64,000 nucleotides of DNA from Chitinophagaceae bacterium IBVUCB2 (lineage in GTDB: Bacteria; Bacteroidota; Bacteroidia; Chitinophagales; Chitinophagaceae). Numbering within the stretch: position 1 is the first letter of the stretch; each line of letters starts with the position of its first letter. Location: NCBI GenBank assembly GCA_002127295.1, contig NFUV01000002.1, forward strand, positions 744,001-808,000, given 5' to 3'. Positions 26,987 to 35,146 of the stretch are shown here, one piece after another. Under the pieces are notes generated by a model, which made no database searches, had not been told where the DNA came from, and saw nothing but the letters and a program-made list of their open reading frames with translations. The position numbers and the translations under genes were made by a program.

Positions 26987-27070
26987 TGCCCAGGACTGGA
27001 TTCGAACCAGCACATCCTTTCGAACGCTGCCACCTGAAGGCAGTGCGTCTACCAATTTCGCCACCTGGGC
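26987..27070 (-). tRNA. tRNA-Leu (anticodon CAG)
   Basis: 84-base class II tRNA. Read on the minus strand: acceptor GCCCAGG pairs with CCTGGGC plus discriminator A, the D-arm contains GGCGAAATTGGTAGACGC, the anticodon stem is CTGCC/GGCAG around loop TTCAGGT (anticodon CAG at 27034-27036), then a long variable arm, and a T-arm with TTCGAAT. The 3' CCA is not encoded, which fits the CCA-adding enzyme found at 29764-31230. Confidence 0.95.
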
Positions 27071-27095
27071 ATAGGTGGGTTGCAAATATAAGAGT

Positions 27096-27902
27096 CTATA
27101 CGGAAACGTTGAAATCCCGCAGCGCATCATTCAAACTCGTTTTCAGATCGGTACTTGGTTTACGCTGACCAATGATCAATGCACAACCAACCCCAAACTC
27201 ACCTGCTGGAAATTTCTTCGTGTATGAGCCCGGAATCACCACACTTCTTGCCGGCACACGGCCTTTCATTTCTTTTGGCTCACTGCCACTCACATCAATA
27301 ATTTTTGTTGATTGTGTTAACACAACGTTTGCACCCAGCACTGCTTCTTTTTCTATAACCACACCTTCCACTACAATACAACGGCTGCCGATAAAACATC
27401 CATCTTCAACAATTACGGGGCTGGCCTGTAATGGTTCCAATACGCCACCAATACCAACCCCACCGCTCAGGTGCACACCTTTTCCTATTTGTGCGCAACT
27501 GCCAACAGTTGCCCAGGTATCAACCATGGTGCCTTCGTCTACATAGGCACCGATGTTTACGTAAGAAGGCATCAGCACCACATTTTTTGCTAAGTAAGCA
27601 CCGTATCTCGCCACTGCATGTGGTACGGCTCTAACGCCAAGTTCTTTGTAGTTTTTCTTCAACAACATTTTATCATAGAATTCAAATGGTGCCAGGTCCC
27701 ATGTCTGCATTTGTTGAATACCGAAATACATCAGGATGGCTTGCTTTATCCATTCATTCACTGTCCATCCAGCATCACCGGGAGATGCTACTCTTAACCG
27801 TCCTTTATCTACTTCTTCAATCACAGCTCTTACTGCATCACTATATTTATTGTCTTTTAATAACTCCCGATTCGACCATGCTTCCAATATTAATGCTTGC
27901 AT
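27096..27902 (-). CDS. dapD: 2,3,4,5-tetrahydropyridine-2,6-dicarboxylate N-succinyltransferase
   Basis: 268 residues, the usual size of DapD. The enzyme succinylates tetrahydrodipicolinate in the lysine and meso-diaminopimelate pathway, feeding peptidoglycan synthesis. The sequence has the N-terminal helical domain and a left-handed beta-helix of hexapeptide repeats from about residue 100 (VNIGAYVDEGTMVDTWATVG, IGKGVHLSGGVGIGGVLEP, VIVEDGCFIGSRCIV). It is divergent from the GT4 gene, and a small palindrome lies between the two promoters. No other dap gene is in the window. Confidence 0.97.
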   Translation of the reverse strand: MQALILEAWSNRELLKDNKYSDAVRAVIEEVDKGRLRVASPGDAGWTVNEWIKQAILMYFGIQQMQTWDLAPFEFYDKMLLKKNYKELGVRAVPHAVARYGAYLAKNVVLMPSYVNIGAYVDEGTMVDTWATVGSCAQIGKGVHLSGGVGIGGVLEPLQASPVIVEDGCFIGSRCIVVEGVVIEKEAVLGANVVLTQSTKIIDVSGSEPKEMKGRVPARSVVIPGSYTKKFPAGEFGVGCALIIGQRKPSTDLKTSLNDALRDFNVSV

Positions 27903-27920
27903 TTTGTATTCAATTTGCTG

Positions 27921-27928
27921 CGAAAATA
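27921..27928 (-). promoter_or_regulatory. Candidate -7 element for dapD
   Basis: Minus-strand TATTTTCG differs from TAnnTTTG in one position and lies 19 bases upstream of the dapD start codon. Confidence 0.35.
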
Positions 27929-27940
27929 ACTGTTATGTCG

Positions 27941-27955
27941 GAAAGTCAGACTTTC
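27941..27955. promoter_or_regulatory. Palindrome in the dapD / GT4 divergent promoter region
   Basis: GAAAGTC-A-GACTTTC is a perfect 7-bp inverted repeat around one base, placed between the two outward -7 boxes and over the expected -33 region of the plus-strand promoter. This is a typical place for a repressor operator. The cognate regulator is not known. Confidence 0.45.
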
Positions 27956-27976
27956 GATCTTCCGGTCTTGCGGACT

Positions 27977-27984
27977 TATCTTTG
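27977..27984 (+). promoter_or_regulatory. Candidate -7 element for the GT4 gene (near-leaderless)
   Basis: TATCTTTG is an exact TAnnTTTG match ending 5 bases before the ATG at 27990. A TTTC at 27952-27955 may act as -33. If correct, the mRNA begins at or next to the start codon. Confidence 0.5.
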
Positions 27985-27989
27985 CGACT

Positions 27990-29141
27990 ATGAATATCGG
28001 GTTTGATGCAAAACGGGCATATCACAACGGCACAGGGTTAGGGCATTACAGCCGAACCTTGCTGCAATCGTTGTCAGAATATTACCCAGAGCATCAGTAT
28101 TATTTATTCAATCCTAAATCTTCCGGTTCATTTGAGGTAAAAGGAAAAAATATTCATGAAGTATTACCACAGGGATTGATAAGTAAAATGTTCAGTTCCG
28201 CTTGGCGCAGCAGTTGGGTAAAAAAAGATTTGAAACGATTGAATATTGATTTGTATCACGGCCTCAGTCATGAAATACCAATGGGCATTGAGCAAACAGG
28301 AATAAAATCCGTTGTTACTATTCATGATCTGATACATGAGCGAAATCCCGAACAATATAATGCCATTGATATAAAGATTTATAGCAAAAAATTCCGCAAT
28401 GCCTGCACACATGCACATAAAGTAATTGCCATCAGTGAACAAACTAAAAGAGACATCATTGAATTTTATAAAACACCGGAAGAAAAAATTACGGTTTGTT
28501 ACCAAAGTTGCAATCCTTCGTTCGGAAAACAAGTAAGCGGGGAAGAAAAACAAAGAGTAAAAAAACAATACAGCTTGCCTGATGAATATTTTTTATCTGT
28601 TGGCTCCATTATTGAAAGAAAGAATTTATTAAGTATCTGTAAAGCCATTTTCTTACTCAGAAATGAATTAAACATTCCATTGGTAGTAATTGGTGATGGC
28701 GGAAAGTATAAACAGCAGGTAAAAGATTTCATTCATCAAAACGGGCTAGGAGAAAAAATTATCTTTCTTTCTGAAAAACCGGCAGCGATTTCATCCAAAT
28801 CCTTTCAATCAGCGATTGATTTCCCGGCAATTTATCAATCAGCCATCGCTATGGTTTATCCTTCTTTCTTTGAAGGCTTTGGTATCCCGGTATTGGAAGC
28901 ATTATGGAGTAAGGTGCCGGTTATTACCTCTAATGTATCTTGCTTGCCTGAAGCAGGTGGCAACGGAGCTTATTATGTAAACCCGGTTAGTGCTGAAGAA
29001 ATAGCAGGCGGCATGAATAAAATTTATTGCGATAAAGAATTTGCTGCCAGCTTAATTGAAAAAGGCTGGCAACATGCACAAAATTTTTCACCACTAAAAA
29101 GTGCTGCATCCGTAATGGATGTTTACAAATCACTATGGTAG
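27990..29141 (+). CDS. Family 4 glycosyltransferase (GT-B fold)
   Basis: 383 residues. The N-terminus MNIGFDAKRAYHNGTGLGHYSRTLLQSL carries the glycine-rich acceptor loop of GT4 enzymes. The C-terminal donor half has FFEGFGIPVLEALWSKVPVITSNVSCLPEAGGNGAYYV, with the E-x7-E type motif that binds the nucleotide sugar. A cytoplasmic transferase, probably for surface polysaccharide. Its stop overlaps the tsaC start by 7 bases, so the two are co-transcribed although functionally unrelated. Confidence 0.92.
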   Translation: MNIGFDAKRAYHNGTGLGHYSRTLLQSLSEYYPEHQYYLFNPKSSGSFEVKGKNIHEVLPQGLISKMFSSAWRSSWVKKDLKRLNIDLYHGLSHEIPMGIEQTGIKSVVTIHDLIHERNPEQYNAIDIKIYSKKFRNACTHAHKVIAISEQTKRDIIEFYKTPEEKITVCYQSCNPSFGKQVSGEEKQRVKKQYSLPDEYFLSVGSIIERKNLLSICKAIFLLRNELNIPLVVIGDGGKYKQQVKDFIHQNGLGEKIIFLSEKPAAISSKSFQSAIDFPAIYQSAIAMVYPSFFEGFGIPVLEALWSKVPVITSNVSCLPEAGGNGAYYVNPVSAEEIAGGMNKIYCDKEFAASLIEKGWQHAQNFSPLKSAASVMDVYKSLW

Positions 29142-29704
29142 ATTTTGAAAAAGATATTGAGCAATGTTTAGCAGTGCTGAAAAAAGGCGGTACCATTCTA
29201 TATCCAACGGATACTGTTTGGGGAATAGGTTGCGATGCTACTAATGCAGATGCAGTGCAAAAGATTTACGATATTAAGCAACGGCCAGACGAAAAAGCAA
29301 TGATTGTTTTAGTGGCAGATGAAAGAGAAGTTTTGCAATATGTTGCAAGTCCGGATTTAGCCGTTTTTGATTACCTGCAACATGCCAACAAGCCCACCAC
29401 GGTAATTTATGAAAATGCAATTGGCCTGGCCGATAATTTAACAGGTAATGATGGCAGCGTAGCTATCCGCATTTGCAATGAACAGTTTTGTAAGCATCTT
29501 CTCAAAAGATTTCGCAGACCGATTGTTTCTACTTCAGCTAATATATCGGGCCAACCAACGGCTAAATTGTTTTCGGATATTGATTTTGAAATAAAGAAAA
29601 GGGTTGATTATGTAGTCGGCTACCGGCAGGATGATACAACAAATGCGACACCGTCCTCGGTAATAAAATGGGACAATGGTAAGGCTACCATTATTCGCTC
29701 ATAA
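29135..29704 (+). CDS. tsaC: Threonylcarbamoyl-AMP synthase (YrdC/Sua5 family)
   Basis: 189 residues, the short TsaC form with only the YrdC domain. Motifs: KGGTILYPTDTVWGIGCDA, KQRPDEKAM, VAIRICNEQF and VSTSANISGQPTA. The enzyme makes threonylcarbamoyl-AMP from threonine, bicarbonate and ATP for the t6A37 modification of ANN-decoding tRNAs. The start overlaps the end of the GT4 gene by 7 bases. A strong terminator follows, before the CCA-adding enzyme gene, another tRNA maturation gene, and miaA is close by. Confidence 0.95.
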   Translation: MVDFEKDIEQCLAVLKKGGTILYPTDTVWGIGCDATNADAVQKIYDIKQRPDEKAMIVLVADEREVLQYVASPDLAVFDYLQHANKPTTVIYENAIGLADNLTGNDGSVAIRICNEQFCKHLLKRFRRPIVSTSANISGQPTAKLFSDIDFEIKKRVDYVVGYRQDDTTNATPSSVIKWDNGKATIIRS

Positions 29705-29733
29705 TATTCAATACAAATTAAAAAAATGATAAT

Positions 29734-29758
29734 AGGGTTTCATCGAAAACCCTTTTTT
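29734..29758 (+). terminator. Rho-independent terminator after tsaC
   Basis: AGGGTTT (29734-29740) pairs with AAACCCT (29747-29753) around a 6-base loop, followed by a run of T. Confidence 0.8.
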
Positions 29759-29789
29759 AATCTATGCGACCCTCTAAACCCGATGTATA

Positions 29790-29797
29790 TATCTTTG
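29790..29797 (+). promoter_or_regulatory. Candidate -7 element for the CCA-adding enzyme gene
   Basis: TATCTTTG, the same octamer as before the GT4 gene, ends 8 bases before the ATG at 29806. It lies inside the longer possible reading frame that begins at 29764, which argues that 29806 is the true start. Confidence 0.5.
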
Positions 29798-29805
29798 CGG
29801 ATTGT

Positions 29806-31230
29806 ATGGAAATAAATTGCACCAAAAAGGAATTAGCCCTGTTAAAAAAGATCGCCACTGCAGCTGAAGCTCTGGGAATGGAAACTTATTTGATTGGTGG
29901 TTTTGTACGGGATAAAATATTGGGAAGAGAAACAAAAGATGCAGATTTCGTTTGTGTAGGTGATGGAATAGAACTGGCAAAAGAAGTAGCCAAACAGTTT
30001 ACTCCAATTCCGCAGGTTGAATATTTTAGAAACTTTGGCACGGCACATATAAAAGTAGAGAACGATTTTGATGTTGAATTTGTCGGTGCCAGGAAAGAAA
30101 GTTACCAGTTTGATTCCCGCAAACCGGAAGTAGAGCCCGGAACAATAATAGATGATCAAAACCGGCGGGACTTTACCATCAATGCTTTGGCGATCAGTCT
30201 TAATAAAGATGATTATGGAAAATTAGTTGATCCGTTCAACGGTGTACAAGATATCAAAGACGGCATTATCAAAACACCACTTGCCCCATCACAAACGTTT
30301 AGTGATGACCCGTTGCGGATGATGCGGGCAATCCGGTTTGCTACACAACTTAATTTTGTGATTGAAGAAAAAACCTGGCAGGGTATCATAGATAGTGCAC
30401 ATCGTATTAAGATCATTTCGCAGGAAAGAATTACCGATGAACTGAATAAAATTATTGCTGCCCCTAAACCATCCATCGGGTTGGATCTATTATATAAAGC
30501 TGGATTACTGCAAATCATCTTTCCGCAAATGGTGGATTTAGCTGGTGCAGAATATAAAGATGGTCACGGCCACAAGGATAATTTCTATCACACCTTACAG
30601 GTGTTGGATAACTTAGCCGCTAATACCAATGATCTATGGTTGCGTTGGGCAGCTGTGTTACATGATATTGCCAAGCCGGTTACCAAAAAGTTTGAAGAAG
30701 GTCACGGATGGACTTTTCACGGCCATGAAGCAGTGGGCGGGAGAATGGTACCAAAGATTTTCATCAAACTAAAGCTGCCACAAAATGAAAAAATGCGATT
30801 GGTAAGAAAATTGGTGGAATTGCATTTACGTCCTATAAGTTTAACAAAAGAAAATATTACTGATTCTGCTATCCGTCGTTTATTATTCGATGCCGGCGAA
30901 GATTTTGATTCGTTGATGATGCTTTGTGAAGCAGACATCACTTCAAAGAACAAGCAAAAAGTAAAACGTTTCCTTGAAAATTTCCAACTGGTGCGGCAGA
31001 AATGTAAAGAGGTAGAAGAAAAAGATCATATACGTAACTGGCAACCACCCATTACAGGAGAAATTATTATGGAAACTTTCGGATTATCACCATCAAAACC
31101 GGTAGGAATTATTAAAGATGCCTTAAAGGATGCCATGTTGGATGGGGTTATCCCCAACACCTATGAGGCAGCATATCAATTTATGATAGAGAAGGGAAAA
31201 GAGTTTGGCTTAACAGTTGTTAAGTCTTAA
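29806..31230 (+). CDS. cca: CCA-adding tRNA nucleotidyltransferase with HD domain
   Basis: 474 residues from the ATG at 29806 (MEINCTKKELALLKK). An in-frame ATG at 29764 would place 14 extra residues over a promoter box. N-terminal class II polymerase-beta fold: LIGGFVRDKILG and the metal motif DADFV, then RRDFTINALAI and the RMMRAIRFATQLNF tail. The HD domain has HDIAKPVTK and HGHEAVGG. The enzyme adds or repairs the 3' CCA of tRNAs; the HD part gives phosphatase or phosphodiesterase activity. The tRNA-Leu in this window lacks an encoded CCA and would need it. Confidence 0.93.
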   Translation: MEINCTKKELALLKKIATAAEALGMETYLIGGFVRDKILGRETKDADFVCVGDGIELAKEVAKQFTPIPQVEYFRNFGTAHIKVENDFDVEFVGARKESYQFDSRKPEVEPGTIIDDQNRRDFTINALAISLNKDDYGKLVDPFNGVQDIKDGIIKTPLAPSQTFSDDPLRMMRAIRFATQLNFVIEEKTWQGIIDSAHRIKIISQERITDELNKIIAAPKPSIGLDLLYKAGLLQIIFPQMVDLAGAEYKDGHGHKDNFYHTLQVLDNLAANTNDLWLRWAAVLHDIAKPVTKKFEEGHGWTFHGHEAVGGRMVPKIFIKLKLPQNEKMRLVRKLVELHLRPISLTKENITDSAIRRLLFDAGEDFDSLMMLCEADITSKNKQKVKRFLENFQLVRQKCKEVEEKDHIRNWQPPITGEIIMETFGLSPSKPVGIIKDALKDAMLDGVIPNTYEAAYQFMIEKGKEFGLTVVKS

Positions 31231-31241
31231 GGCAAAATCCA

Positions 31242-31249
31242 TAAATTTG
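31242..31249 (+). promoter_or_regulatory. Candidate -7 element for the PRiA4_ORF3-like gene
   Basis: TAAATTTG is an exact TAnnTTTG match ending 4 bases before the ATG at 31254, a third near-leaderless arrangement in this region. TTG at 31217-31219 could be part of a -33 box, although the spacer is long. Confidence 0.45.
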
Positions 31250-31253
31250 CTCT

Positions 31254-31820
31254 ATGGCTATTCTAAAATTCAGGGTCTATTTCGAAGAGGATGAAAGTGT
31301 ATACAGGGATGTTGCAATTCGTCACACACAAACCTTCCAGGATTTGCATGAGGCAATATTAAAGTCGTATGAGTTTGATAATAAACATAAGGCTACATTT
31401 TACCGGAGCAATGACCATTGGCTAAGAGGCAGGGAAATTTCCCTGGAAGTCTATGAAAAAGATTATAAGGCGGCTCCGCTGATAATGAGTGAAACAACAA
31501 TCGGCTCAGAAATAAAAAATCCGAACCAGCGGTTTATTTACCAGTATGATTTTAATAGAAACTGGGGTTTCCTGATCGAACTGATTAATGTTTCCAAAGA
31601 AGAGAATGCAAAGCTTGTTTACCCGGCTACTGTAAGAACAGAAGGTATTGCACCCAGCCAGTATGGAACGAAAGGTTTGTTGGGGCCTAAATTTGCAGAC
31701 ATCGAAGAGAAATATGATTTAACACAGGTAGGAGAAGGTTTTGGTGAAAAAGATGAAGATGGTGAAGACCTGGGGGGAGATGGTGAAGTGATTGCTGAAG
31801 ATGGAGACGAAGAAGCATAG
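31254..31820 (+). CDS. PRiA4_ORF3-like (IS1096 TnpR-named) protein with acidic tail
   Basis: 188 residues. The N-terminal FRVYFEEDESVYRDVAIRHTQTFQDLHEAILKSYEFDNKHKATFYRS and the following WLRGREIS match the plasmid pRiA4b ORF3-like domain, an uncharacterised fold often mislabelled as a transposon resolvase. The last 35 residues are strongly acidic (EKDEDGEDLGGDGEVIAEDGDEE). There is no transposase, inverted repeat or target duplication around it, so it is a chromosomal gene, not a mobile element. A terminator follows. Confidence 0.85.
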   Translation: MAILKFRVYFEEDESVYRDVAIRHTQTFQDLHEAILKSYEFDNKHKATFYRSNDHWLRGREISLEVYEKDYKAAPLIMSETTIGSEIKNPNQRFIYQYDFNRNWGFLIELINVSKEENAKLVYPATVRTEGIAPSQYGTKGLLGPKFADIEEKYDLTQVGEGFGEKDEDGEDLGGDGEVIAEDGDEEA

Positions 31821-31849
31821 ACATTACTCGTAGTATAAGATTTTCATTG

Positions 31850-31873
31850 CCCCGGTCTTTGTGCCGGGGTTTT
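31850..31873 (+). terminator. Rho-independent terminator
   Basis: CCCCGG (31850-31855) pairs with CCGGGG (31864-31869), loop of 8 bases, then TTTT. Short but GC-rich; it sits only a few bases before miaA. Confidence 0.75.
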
Positions 31874-31880
31874 AAATAAA

Positions 31881-32786
31881 ATGGCATCAGCAACACATAA
31901 AAAAGTTATCGTCATAGCAGGTCCCACTGCAGTGGGAAAAACAGCTGTTGCTATTCAACTCGCAGAATATTTTCATACAGAAATTATTTCTGCAGACAGC
32001 CGTCAGTGTTTTAAAGAATTGAATATTGGCGTAGCAAGACCTACAGAACAGGAATTACAAAAAGTAAAACATCATTTTATCGCCTCTCATTCTATACAGG
32101 ATGAAGTAACAGCCGTTGATTTTGAAAAATATGCATTACAGAAAGTTGAAGATTTGTTTAAAGAACATGATGTGGTAGTAATGGTAGGTGGCACCGGGCT
32201 TTACATCAAAGCTTTTTGTGAAGGATTGGATATTATTCCGGCTGTTGATGCCGAAATAAGGGAACGAATAATAAAAGGATATAACGAAAAGGGATTGGAA
32301 TGGTTGCAGCAACAGTTACAAACTAAAGACCCATCGTTTTATGCAATAGGGGAGATTCAAAATCCCCAGCGGATGATGAGAGCACTTGAGGTATTTGAAA
32401 GCACAGGTCAGTCCATACTTTCATTTCGCAAGGGAGAGAAAGTAACACGAAATTTCAATATTATAAAGATTGGATTGGAGCTGCCAAAGGAAGAACTCCA
32501 CCGCAACATACATAACAGGGTAGATGCCATGATGCAAGCCGGGCAATTAGAGGAAGCTAAAGAATTAGTTGAGTATAAAACCCTCAATGCGTTACAAACG
32601 GTTGGGTATGCTGAACTTTTTGAACAGTTGGAGGGAAGAATTTCTTTAGCCGATGCAGTAGAAAGAATAAAAATAAATACCCGCCAATATGCTAAAAGGC
32701 AAATGACATGGTTTAAAAAAGATGTCGATATAAACTGGTTTAATCCTTTGCAGGTGAAAGAGATGATTGCACTGATCCAGGAATAA
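31881..32786 (+). CDS. miaA: tRNA dimethylallyltransferase
   Basis: 301 residues, complete. Motifs: P-loop AGPTAVGKTAVA, ISADSRQCFKELNIGVARPT (catalytic Asp), GGTGLYIKAFCEGLD, NPQRMMRALEVFESTGQS, and QTVGYAELFEQLEG, then the C-terminal RQYAKRQMTWFKKD. MiaA adds a dimethylallyl group to A37 of tRNAs that read UNN codons. It is the third tRNA-maturation gene within 4 kb, with tsaC and cca. Convergent with the AIG2-like gene, 4 bases apart. Confidence 0.97.
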   Translation: MASATHKKVIVIAGPTAVGKTAVAIQLAEYFHTEIISADSRQCFKELNIGVARPTEQELQKVKHHFIASHSIQDEVTAVDFEKYALQKVEDLFKEHDVVVMVGGTGLYIKAFCEGLDIIPAVDAEIRERIIKGYNEKGLEWLQQQLQTKDPSFYAIGEIQNPQRMMRALEVFESTGQSILSFRKGEKVTRNFNIIKIGLELPKEELHRNIHNRVDAMMQAGQLEEAKELVEYKTLNALQTVGYAELFEQLEGRISLADAVERIKINTRQYAKRQMTWFKKDVDINWFNPLQVKEMIALIQE

Positions 32787-32790
32787 AATA

Positions 32791-33135
32791 TCAGGTAGTA
32801 TCAACTGAGGTATATATCCAGGTTTCTTTTCCTGATTCAAGTATTACTTTGATCCGCTTATAATTTTCCGGTTCGTATTTATCGGCTTTTAGTATTTCTT
32901 CGTTGGTTAATTCCAATACGGTTCCTTTGATTAAATCGTTCTCTTCTTTTGTATGAATTAGTGTTTGCTGGTATTTACCTTCACCTTTTGATAAAAATGA
33001 TTGATCAGTAATTTCAATGGTTGCATTTTTATAGCCTCTCAGCGTATCTGCAGCTCCTTGGATAATTCTTCCAAATAACTCTACTTGTGTTTTTTCTGTT
33101 TGTAATGTTCCGTATGAAAAAAGGTATTGTTTCAT
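32791..33135 (-). CDS. Gamma-glutamylcyclotransferase-like (AIG2/GGCT) protein
   Basis: 114 residues. The N-terminal FSYGTLQTEKTQVELFGR contains the YGT(L)xx substrate-binding loop of the GGCT/AIG2 fold, and the rest (GTVLELTNEEILKADKYEPENYKR) follows the family pattern with the conserved D-x-YE-P-x-Y segment. Such proteins remove pyroglutamate-type groups or release gamma-glutamyl amines; the substrate is unknown. It lies 26 bases downstream of the pirin gene and is probably co-transcribed with it. Confidence 0.85.
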   Translation of the reverse strand: MKQYLFSYGTLQTEKTQVELFGRIIQGAADTLRGYKNATIEITDQSFLSKGEGKYQQTLIHTKEENDLIKGTVLELTNEEILKADKYEPENYKRIKVILESGKETWIYTSVDTT

Positions 33136-33161
33136 TTTGGCTGCAACCTTTGCTATGATCT

Positions 33162-34046
33162 TTATTTTTTGTTGAATGTTGGATATGGGACAAATTCTAT
33201 TTCGTCCCCCGGTATCTTATCAAATGACTGGTCCATCCATTTTTGTTTGGCATTTTTAATAAGATCAATATCACTGGCTACAAAGTTCCAGTCAATAAAA
33301 CGTTCTTCCGCAAATGGTTCGCCTCCGAAGATGTAGATGGTACTGTTAGCTTCTATAATAAATTCACATAAGCTGCTTTCTTTTGCTACCAGTAATTGCT
33401 TGGGTAAATAGATATTTCCATCACTTTCAACACTGCCTTCCAATATGTATAGACCCGCCTCGCCATATAATTCATGGCCTATATTTATGGTTTGCCTTCG
33501 GCTACTTTTTATCTCGATCATAAAAAGTTTGCTGTACACCGGAACCGCAGACTTATGGCCGAATGCTTCTCCTGCCACTAATTTAAATTGAAGGCCATCT
33601 TCGGTCCATTCTGGAATCTGGCCTGCATCGATATGAAAGAACTCAGGTTCCATTTGTTCCAGTTCTTTTGGCAAGGCCACCCAAATTTGAAGGCCATGCA
33701 TATTTTTATCAGAATGACGCAGGTATTCCGGTGTACGTTCAGAATGGACAATACCTTTTCCTGCCGTCATCCAGTTTACGGCACCTGGTTTTATTTCAAC
33801 TGCATTGCCCAGCGTATCCCGGTGCATGATACTGCCTTCAAATAAAAAAGTGAGTGTTGAAAGACCAATATGCGGATGAGGTAATACATCGAAATTTTCC
33901 CGTTCATTAAGTTTTACAGGCCCCATGTGGTCGATATAAATAAAAGGGCCTACCATTCTTTTTTGACGAAAAGGTAGCAACCGGCCTACCATGAATTTTC
34001 CTATACTAACTGCCCTTTCTTCAATTATGAGATTAATATTTGACAT
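33162..34046 (-). CDS. Pirin family protein
   Basis: 294 residues, bicupin. The N-terminal cupin contains the metal-site motif PHPHIGLSTLTFLFEG and HRDTLG, followed by GAVNWMTAGKGIVHSE, all diagnostic of pirins. The C-terminal cupin carries YILEGSVESDGNIYL. Bacterial pirins are iron-binding proteins; some act as quercetinases and others modulate central metabolism. Nothing upstream indicates regulation. About 200 bases without a gene separate it from the YgiD-like gene; I saw no feature there beyond AT-rich sequence. Confidence 0.93.
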   Translation of the reverse strand: MSNINLIIEERAVSIGKFMVGRLLPFRQKRMVGPFIYIDHMGPVKLNERENFDVLPHPHIGLSTLTFLFEGSIMHRDTLGNAVEIKPGAVNWMTAGKGIVHSERTPEYLRHSDKNMHGLQIWVALPKELEQMEPEFFHIDAGQIPEWTEDGLQFKLVAGEAFGHKSAVPVYSKLFMIEIKSSRRQTINIGHELYGEAGLYILEGSVESDGNIYLPKQLLVAKESSLCEFIIEANSTIYIFGGEPFAEERFIDWNFVASDIDLIKNAKQKWMDQSFDKIPGDEIEFVPYPTFNKK

Positions 34047-34245
34047 TGGAAAACATTTAAAAAAAATCTAACAAACAGTGCTACTGAGCCAATCCAATTT
34101 GCTTCATGAATGATTAATTATCCCAAAATAAATATTCTTAAGTGATTTTTACATCTGCCTGCAATAATCCAACGTTGTCATACTTAGGTTGAATGTTTTG
34201 GAAGTTATGAGTTATTAAGTTACGATTTGTTTTAGAGTTTCATAC

Positions 34246-35127
34246 TTATCCAATCTTAACCGAGGTCATGGTCAATGATCCCGCTACTGCTTTATCATTA
34301 AAAAATGAAATAGCATCCTTACTCCCCTTCAATCCCAGTGTGTATAGCAAAGGCAGGTAGTGCTCGGGTGTTGGAATAGCCAGTAAAGCTTCTTTACCCA
34401 AACTTTTATAATTGATCAATGGTTTATGATCATCTGTAGTGATCAGGTTTTTAAACCTGTCATTCATTTGCAATGCCCAGTCATACCCATAGCCGGGTTC
34501 TTTCATTTTATCCCAGGCTACCATTCTCAGATTGTGAACCATATTTCCACTTCCAATGATCAGCACTCCTTTCTTTCTTAACTCGTATAATTCTTTTGCA
34601 AGATCATAATGATATTGCGGACCCTTAGTGTAATCAATACTTAGTTGCAATACAGGAATTTTCGCTTCGGGGTACATATGTCTTACTACTGTCCAGGTTC
34701 CATGATCTAAACCCCAGTCATGATCCAGTTCTATTTTAGTGGAATGGATCAGTGACGCAGTTTCTTTTGCTAATACCGGATTTCCCGGTGCAGGATATTG
34801 TACAGCAAAAAGTTCATCCGGAAACCCACCAAAATCATGAATGGTTTTTGGAAAGTCCATTGCAGTTATTTGAGTTCCCTTTGTAAACCAGTGTGCTGAA
34901 ACCACCAACACGGCTTTGGGTGTTGGAATTTCTTTTGGCATTTGTGTCCACCGACGACTAAACTCAGTGTCTTCAATTCCGTTCATTGGGGAACCATGAC
35001 CTATGAAGAGAACAGGCATTACCTGCTCTTGTTCTTTTAAGCCACTTGTAAAATTGTTGAATGCTGATAATGTTGTCATACCTGCTGCTCCTGTTGTTAT
35101 TACTTTTAAAAAATGTTTGCGTTTCAT
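34246..35127 (-). CDS. ygiD: YgiD/LigB-type extradiol dioxygenase (4,5-DOPA dioxygenase family)
   Basis: 293 residues. The zinc/iron site residues lie in MPVLFIGHGSPMN, VVSAHWF and GLDHGTWTVVRHMYPEA, with GSGNMVHNLR near the C-terminus, the standard YgiD/DODA pattern. Compared with E. coli YgiD it has an N-terminal extension of about 30 residues, MKRKHFLKVITTGAAGMTTLSAF, which looks like a degenerate Tat or Sec leader, so it may be exported. It is the last gene of a run with DoxX, SDR, YceI and F420-reductase-like genes. Confidence 0.9.
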   Translation of the reverse strand: MKRKHFLKVITTGAAGMTTLSAFNNFTSGLKEQEQVMPVLFIGHGSPMNGIEDTEFSRRWTQMPKEIPTPKAVLVVSAHWFTKGTQITAMDFPKTIHDFGGFPDELFAVQYPAPGNPVLAKETASLIHSTKIELDHDWGLDHGTWTVVRHMYPEAKIPVLQLSIDYTKGPQYHYDLAKELYELRKKGVLIIGSGNMVHNLRMVAWDKMKEPGYGYDWALQMNDRFKNLITTDDHKPLINYKSLGKEALLAIPTPEHYLPLLYTLGLKGSKDAISFFNDKAVAGSLTMTSVKIG

Positions 35128-35146
35128 TCAAGATGAAGTGTTTATA

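Noticed and set aside
26796-27168. Frames across the tRNA-Leu gene
   Set aside because: These cover the response regulator end, the terminator and the tRNA; they are chance openings.
28164-28568. Minus-strand frame inside the GT4 gene
   Set aside because: Low-complexity aromatic and Ser-rich shadow of the plus-strand GT4 coding sequence.
31254-31820. Mobile element suggested by the IS1096/TnpR-type family name
   Set aside because: The name reflects a mislabelled domain; no transposase, terminal repeats or target duplication are present.
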